Origin: SZUA-430 sp965227535
GTDB taxonomy: Bacteria > Pseudomonadota > Alphaproteobacteria > Micropepsales > Micropepsaceae
Assembly: GCA_965227535.1 (NCBI GenBank)
Contig: OZ245761.1
Span: forward strand, 1,364,001-1,428,000
Length of the DNA stretch: 64,000 bases
Direction of reading: 5' to 3'
In this document: piece by piece, positions 60,079-64,000 of the stretch
How positions within the stretch are numbered: the first letter of the stretch is position 1
Layout of the letters: each line of letters begins with the position of its first letter
The notes under the pieces: model-generated
What the model was told of the DNA's origin: nothing
The model's input: only the letters and a program-made list of their open reading frames with translations
Databases searched by the model: none
Translations under genes and position numbers: made by a program

Positions 60079-61335
60079 ATGGCTCAAACAGCGATCGACC
60101 TCGAACGCACATCGCACGACGCCTACAGAGTACCGCTCTCCAAGATCAACGTCAGCGATCCGCAACTCTGGGTCACGAACACGCACTGGCCCTACTTCGA
60201 ACGCCTGCGCAAGGAAGACCCCGTCCACTACTGCGCCGAGAGCGACTTCGGCCCTTATTGGTCGGTGACGAAGTACAAAGACATCCTCAGCGTCGACACC
60301 AACCACCAAGTCTATTCGTCGGAGTCGGGCCTCGGCGGCATCACTATCCGCGACGCGCGCCAAGATTTCCGCCTGCCCATGTTCATCGCCATGGACCCGC
60401 CGAAGCACGACGCGCAGCGCAAGGTGGTCAGCCCCATCGTAGCACCGGAAAACCTTGCGAAGCTCGAGATCACCATCCGCGAACGCATGCAGGCTATCTT
60501 GGACTCGCTGCCGCGCAACGAAACCTTCGACTGGGTCGACCGCGTCTCGATCGAACTCACGACGCAGATGCTGGCGACGCTGTTCGACTTCCCCTTCCAC
60601 GACCGCCGCAAGCTGACCCACTGGTCCGACGTCGCGACCGCGCTGCCCATGCCCGGCGGCATCGTCGAAACAATGGAACAGCGCGAAAAGGAACTGTGGG
60701 AGTGCGCGGACTATTTCGCCACGCTCTGGAACCAGCGCATCAACGCCGAACCGGGCAACGACCTCATCTCGATGATGGCGCACGGCGAATCCACGCGGAA
60801 CATGCCGCGCAACGAATTCCTCGGCAATCTGATCCTGCTGATCGTCGGCGGCAACGACACCACACGCAACTCGATCTCGGGCGGCGTCCTCGCGCTCAAC
60901 GAAAACCCGGGCGAGGTGAAAAAGCTGAAAGCCGATCCCGGCCTTATCCCAAACATGGTGTCGGAAATCATCCGCTGGCAGACGCCGCTCGCCCACATGC
61001 GCCGCACCGCCATTGCCGACACCGAACTGAACGGCAAGCAGATCAAGAAGGGCGACAAGGTCGTCATGTGGTACGTGTCGGGCAACCGCGACGAGGAAGC
61101 GATCCCGCGCGCGGACGAATTCCTCATCGATCGCCCCCGCGCGCGCCAGCATCTGTCCTTCGGCTTCGGCATCCACCGCTGCGTCGGCAACCGCCTCGCG
61201 GAACTGCAGCTGAAGATCGTTTGGGAAGAACTCTTGAAACGCAACATCATCCCCGAAGTCGTGGGCGAGCCAGAGCGCGTCTATTCGAATTTCGTCAAAG
61301 GCTACACAAGCCTGCCGGTGCGCATCGCCGGTTAA
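60079..61335 (+). CDS. cytochrome P450, CYP153-like
   Basis: A 418-residue P450 with ATG 60079 after GGAGGACGTGGCCT. The heme-binding FGFGIHRCVGNRLAE has the Cys ligand at about 368. LLIVGGNDTTRNSISGGVLAL is the I-helix with its acid/Thr pair. FIAMDPPKHDAQRKVVSPIV and LFDFPFHDRRKLTHWSDVATA, with SEIIRWQTPLAHMRRTA, closely resemble CYP153 alkane/fatty-acid terminal hydroxylases. It is soluble and needs a ferredoxin and reductase, neither of which is adjacent. Likely role: omega-hydroxylation of medium-chain aliphatics, inferred from the family. Confidence 0.88.
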   Translation: MAQTAIDLERTSHDAYRVPLSKINVSDPQLWVTNTHWPYFERLRKEDPVHYCAESDFGPYWSVTKYKDILSVDTNHQVYSSESGLGGITIRDARQDFRLPMFIAMDPPKHDAQRKVVSPIVAPENLAKLEITIRERMQAILDSLPRNETFDWVDRVSIELTTQMLATLFDFPFHDRRKLTHWSDVATALPMPGGIVETMEQREKELWECADYFATLWNQRINAEPGNDLISMMAHGESTRNMPRNEFLGNLILLIVGGNDTTRNSISGGVLALNENPGEVKKLKADPGLIPNMVSEIIRWQTPLAHMRRTAIADTELNGKQIKKGDKVVMWYVSGNRDEEAIPRADEFLIDRPRARQHLSFGFGIHRCVGNRLAELQLKIVWEELLKRNIIPEVVGEPERVYSNFVKGYTSLPVRIAG

Positions 61336-61448
61336 CCGGTCGAATGTCCGGGAGTTCATGATCGTGCCAGGCGGCTGACAGAATGGCCGCCTATTTCTTT
61401 GCCTGCAGACGGCGACAAACCGTCAACTCACGCAAAGGATGAAACGCC

Positions 61449-61766
61449 ATGAACACCCTCAAAGTCACAACGTTTGCCGCCGTCCTGTTCGCGGGCACCA
61501 TCGCCGCCAGCGGCGTCGCCCTCGCCGCGAATGCGCATCACCGCGCAGATCAGCACGCACGCTACGCCGCCGCCTGCAGCACGCTGTCGGGCCAGTGGTC
61601 GAACGCGATCACCACTCACGAACACAACCGCCACCTCGGCCAAGCCAAACGCCAAGAACGCATGGCCCAGCGCGACTGCAGTTCGAACAAGGTCACCGAA
61701 CTGAAGGCCGGCGCGACCCATTACCGCTCGGCCCTCCGCACCCTCGGCATCCGCCCGAGCGCCTAA
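61449..61766 (+). CDS. small secreted protein, 105 residues
   Basis: ATG 61449 follows AAAGGATGAAACGCC. A signal peptide MNTLKVTTFAAVLFAGTIAA ends near AAN-AHH. The mature part is basic and His-rich (HHRADQHARYAAACSTLSGQ, HEHNRHLGQAKRQERMAQRDC) with two Cys that may pair. A predicted helical hairpin is likely. No family is recognised. It is encoded alone between the P450 and the DUF885 gene. Confidence 0.7.
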   Translation: MNTLKVTTFAAVLFAGTIAASGVALAANAHHRADQHARYAAACSTLSGQWSNAITTHEHNRHLGQAKRQERMAQRDCSSNKVTELKAGATHYRSALRTLGIRPSA

Positions 61767-61957
61767 AAGACCACCCGCCGAACGGACCCCTACGTTCGAC
61801 GCCTCCAGCGTGCGCGGGCTTTGCCAAGGGGCCCGCGCATGCTTTTCCAGGGATATAACGCGCTCGTGAAGCCCCGCGCGGCCCCGCCACGTTGAATTCG
61901 CCCCGCATTCTTCCCAGTGTGCCGCCGCGCCCTTCGGCGACCAATTCAGGGGATGAC

Positions 61958-63775
61958 ATGCTGTCGAAGAAACTGCTGCAAGGCCTAGCCGTTGCCCTCC
62001 TATCGATGGCGGCCACCGGCGTCGCGATCACCCACATCGCCACCGCCGCCGAGATCGACACGTCGCCCAGCGCGCAAGCCTTGCGCAAACTCTTCGCCGA
62101 CAGCGACGAGGCCTCGCTAAAGGTCAGTCCGATCAGCGCGCTCTTCCGCGGCGACCAGCGTTACGCGGATCAATTCGGCGACTACACCTCCGACGCCTTC
62201 ATCGCCCAACTGCGCGCCGACGCCGAAAACGAATGGAAGCGCCTGCACGAAATCGACCGCGCCAGCCTCAACGCCCAGGACCAAATCGCCTACGACGTCT
62301 TTGAATACCAGACGCGCCAGTCGCTCGACGCTCTCGCGCCCGAGATGATCGCACTGACCGTCGTTCGTCCGATCAACCACATGGGCGGCTTGCACATTCA
62401 GTATCCGGATATGAGCTCCGGCAAATCCGCGGCCCAGTACAAGACGGCGAAGGACTACGACAACGGCCTGAAGCGCATGGACGGCTTTGCCGCCTACATC
62501 GACCGCGTCATTGGACGCATGCGCGAAGGCATCAAGAGCCGCGTCGTCGAAACCAAACTCACGACGCGCATCATGATCACGCAACTCGACGATCTCGTCG
62601 GACAGGGCGTCGAGAAAAGCCCGTTCTGGCAACCGATTGTCAACATGCCGAAGGAGATCGGCGAGCCAGACCGCGCGCGTCTCACCGCCGCCTACCGCGC
62701 CGAAATCGCCGACAAGATCGTACCCGCCTACAAACGGCTGCAAACGTTTCTGAAGAAAGAATACCTGCCCGCGGCGCGCACGGCCGTGGGCCTCAATGCG
62801 ATGCCCGGCGGCCCGAAGCTCTACAAACTTCTCGTCGAGCAATCGACGACGACCAAGATGACGGCCGATGAGATCCACAAAATCGGTCTCACCGAAGTCA
62901 CGCGCATCAAGAACGAGATGGACGAAGTCCGCCGCACGGTGGGCTTCAAAGGCAATCTCCACGCATTCTTCGAACACCTGCGCACGGCGAAAGAATTCGA
63001 ACCGAAATCGCGCGAGGATCTACAGACGCGCTACGCCGAAATCGAAAAACGCATCGTCGCCGCGACGCCCAGCGAGTTCTCACTGATCCCGAAGACGCCG
63101 TTGGAGCTGCGCGCCGTGCCCGACTATCTAGAGCAAAGCCAAGCCGGCGGTTACTACCAGCAAGGCACGCCGGACGCCTCCCGCCCCGGCGTCTTCTACT
63201 TCAACACCTACGACCTGCCGTCGCGCAAAATTTGGGGTATGGAGACGCTCTTCCTGCACGAAGCGATCCCCGGCCATCATTTCCAAATCAGTCTCGCGCA
63301 AGAAAACGAGAGCCTGCCGAACTTCATGCGCTTCGGCGGCAACACGGCCTACGTCGAAGGCTGGGCGCTCTACGCCGAATGGGTCGGCCGCGAACTTGGG
63401 ATGTACAAAGACCCGTACCAAATGTTCGGCCACCTGAACGACGAACAACTCCGCGCCCTGCGCCTCGTCGTCGACACCGGATTGCACGCAAAGGGTTGGA
63501 CCCGCGACAAAGCCATCAAATTCATGCTCGACAACTCCGCCCTCAGCGTCACCGAAACAACGCAAGAGGTCGACCGCTACATCGTCAACCCCGGCCAAGC
63601 CCTCGGCTACAAAGTCGGCCAATTGACAATCAAGCGCCTCCGCAAGGAATCCGAACAAGCGCTGGGCACCCGCTTCAACATAAAAAACTTCCACGCCCAA
63701 ATCCTAGACACCGGCGCCCTGCCGATGGACGTGCTGGAAGCCAAAATCAAACACTGGCTAACGACCTCCCACTAA
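61958..63775 (+). CDS. DUF885 zinc metallopeptidase-like protein
   Basis: A 605-residue exported protein with ATG 61958 after CAGGGGATGAC and signal MLSKKLLQGLAVALLSMAAT. All-helical body with LFLHEAIPGHHFQ at about residues 431-443, an H-E-x-x-x-G-H-H zinc-binding motif, followed by YVEGWALYAEWVGRELGMY, whose Glu may be the third ligand. LVVDTGLHAKGWTRDKAI and NPGQALGYKVGQLTI are further DUF885 signatures. The family is taken to be periplasmic peptidases. It may process peptides alongside the S9 enzymes upstream. Confidence 0.9.
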   Translation: MLSKKLLQGLAVALLSMAATGVAITHIATAAEIDTSPSAQALRKLFADSDEASLKVSPISALFRGDQRYADQFGDYTSDAFIAQLRADAENEWKRLHEIDRASLNAQDQIAYDVFEYQTRQSLDALAPEMIALTVVRPINHMGGLHIQYPDMSSGKSAAQYKTAKDYDNGLKRMDGFAAYIDRVIGRMREGIKSRVVETKLTTRIMITQLDDLVGQGVEKSPFWQPIVNMPKEIGEPDRARLTAAYRAEIADKIVPAYKRLQTFLKKEYLPAARTAVGLNAMPGGPKLYKLLVEQSTTTKMTADEIHKIGLTEVTRIKNEMDEVRRTVGFKGNLHAFFEHLRTAKEFEPKSREDLQTRYAEIEKRIVAATPSEFSLIPKTPLELRAVPDYLEQSQAGGYYQQGTPDASRPGVFYFNTYDLPSRKIWGMETLFLHEAIPGHHFQISLAQENESLPNFMRFGGNTAYVEGWALYAEWVGRELGMYKDPYQMFGHLNDEQLRALRLVVDTGLHAKGWTRDKAIKFMLDNSALSVTETTQEVDRYIVNPGQALGYKVGQLTIKRLRKESEQALGTRFNIKNFHAQILDTGALPMDVLEAKIKHWLTTSH

Positions 63776-63865
63776 CATCGGGCTATCCGATGATGTAACG
63801 GTTGGTCCGCAACGTAGGGCAACGCACGGCTTCCCGCGCACCATCAACTCTGCCACTATCGGCCA

Positions 63866-64000
63866 ATGAGGATGAACTGGCTTGCCCAAGCACTTATCTT
63901 CACACTGGCGCTATTTGCGGGCCAGTCCGGTCGAACTGCATTGGCAGACGACGTAGCTGACGAATTCGGCCCGCTATTGATCAAGCCTGCCGACGAATTC
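63866..64000 (+). CDS. start of an exported protein (runs off the right edge)
   Basis: ATG 63866 begins MRMNWLAQALIFTLALFAGQ, with an alternative ATG at 63872, then ALADDVADEFGPLLIKPADE and open to the edge. The first 26 residues look like a signal peptide with cleavage after ALA. The visible 45 codons do not identify a family. No strong ribosome-binding site is seen (GGCCA only). Confidence 0.5.
   Translation, partial: MRMNWLAQALIFTLALFAGQSGRTALADDVADEFGPLLIKPADEF

Noticed and set aside
1..64000. tRNA or rRNA genes, integrases, transposases
   Set aside because: No cloverleaf with a CCA-type end, no rRNA conserved stretch and no transposase or integrase motif was recognised on either strand; a tRNA scan was not possible here.

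Overview
The window is GC-rich (roughly two thirds G+C by eye, not computed) and densely coding on both strands. Its gene families (DUF2336, a FixJ-type regulator, CYP153-type P450, TonB-dependent receptors with S9 peptidases, ParA with a ribbon-helix-helix partner, several autotransporters) point to an alphaproteobacterium of the Caulobacterales/Hyphomonadaceae or Micropepsales kind. The genus cannot be fixed from this sequence. No rRNA, tRNA, CRISPR array, insertion sequence or prophage was seen, so this looks like ordinary chromosome carrying an unusual amount of cell-surface machinery.

Layout. 1-2.1 kb: end of an aspartyl-protease-like gene, a 46-residue ORF behind a cluster of four short palindromes, and a ParA/RHH pair. 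2.7-6.1 kb: an EF-hand lipoprotein, an autotransporter and a FixJ-like regulator. 6.4-7.9 kb: a tightly overlapping arsR-SRPBCC-GST operon with its likely operator. 8.2-16.2 kb: a giant autotransporter built of 702- and 1014-bp super-repeats and broken by a one-base deletion. 16.6-23.7 kb: a secreted methyltransferase-like protein, DUF2336, small envelope proteins, and an antiporter-DUF4424-EamA operon. 23.9-32.6 kb: two MFS pumps, crotonase, acyl-CoA synthetase, ChaC, MaoC, MsrB, GNAT and a PQQ-type sugar dehydrogenase. 32.8-40.9 kb: AraC/VOC, a GH5 glycosidase, small membrane proteins, TerC, an NAD-kinase-like/SPFH pair and an Inh-like protein. 41-47.2 kb: a trypsin-like autotransporter, PDZ/YciI proteins and two membrane proteins. 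47.5-47.7 kb: an orphan, terminator-bearing structured transcript, the best small-RNA candidate here. 47.8-54.3 kb: an internally deleted TonB-dependent receptor divergent from two tandem S9 peptidases. 54.4-64 kb: TPP enzyme, FAD dehydrogenase, 2-hydroxyacid dehydrogenase, CYP153-like P450, small secreted proteins and a DUF885 metallopeptidase.

Two themes recur. One is export to the surface: three autotransporters (one an adhesin-like giant, one a protease next to a possible inhibitor), a TonB receptor and periplasmic peptidases suggest a cell that handles peptides and surfaces actively. The other is acyl-CoA and hydrophobic-substrate metabolism: crotonase, acyl-CoA synthetase, MaoC, CYP153 and FAD dehydrogenase.

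Functions were assigned by reading motifs, without database searches. Start codons were chosen by ribosome-binding site and signal-peptide logic.
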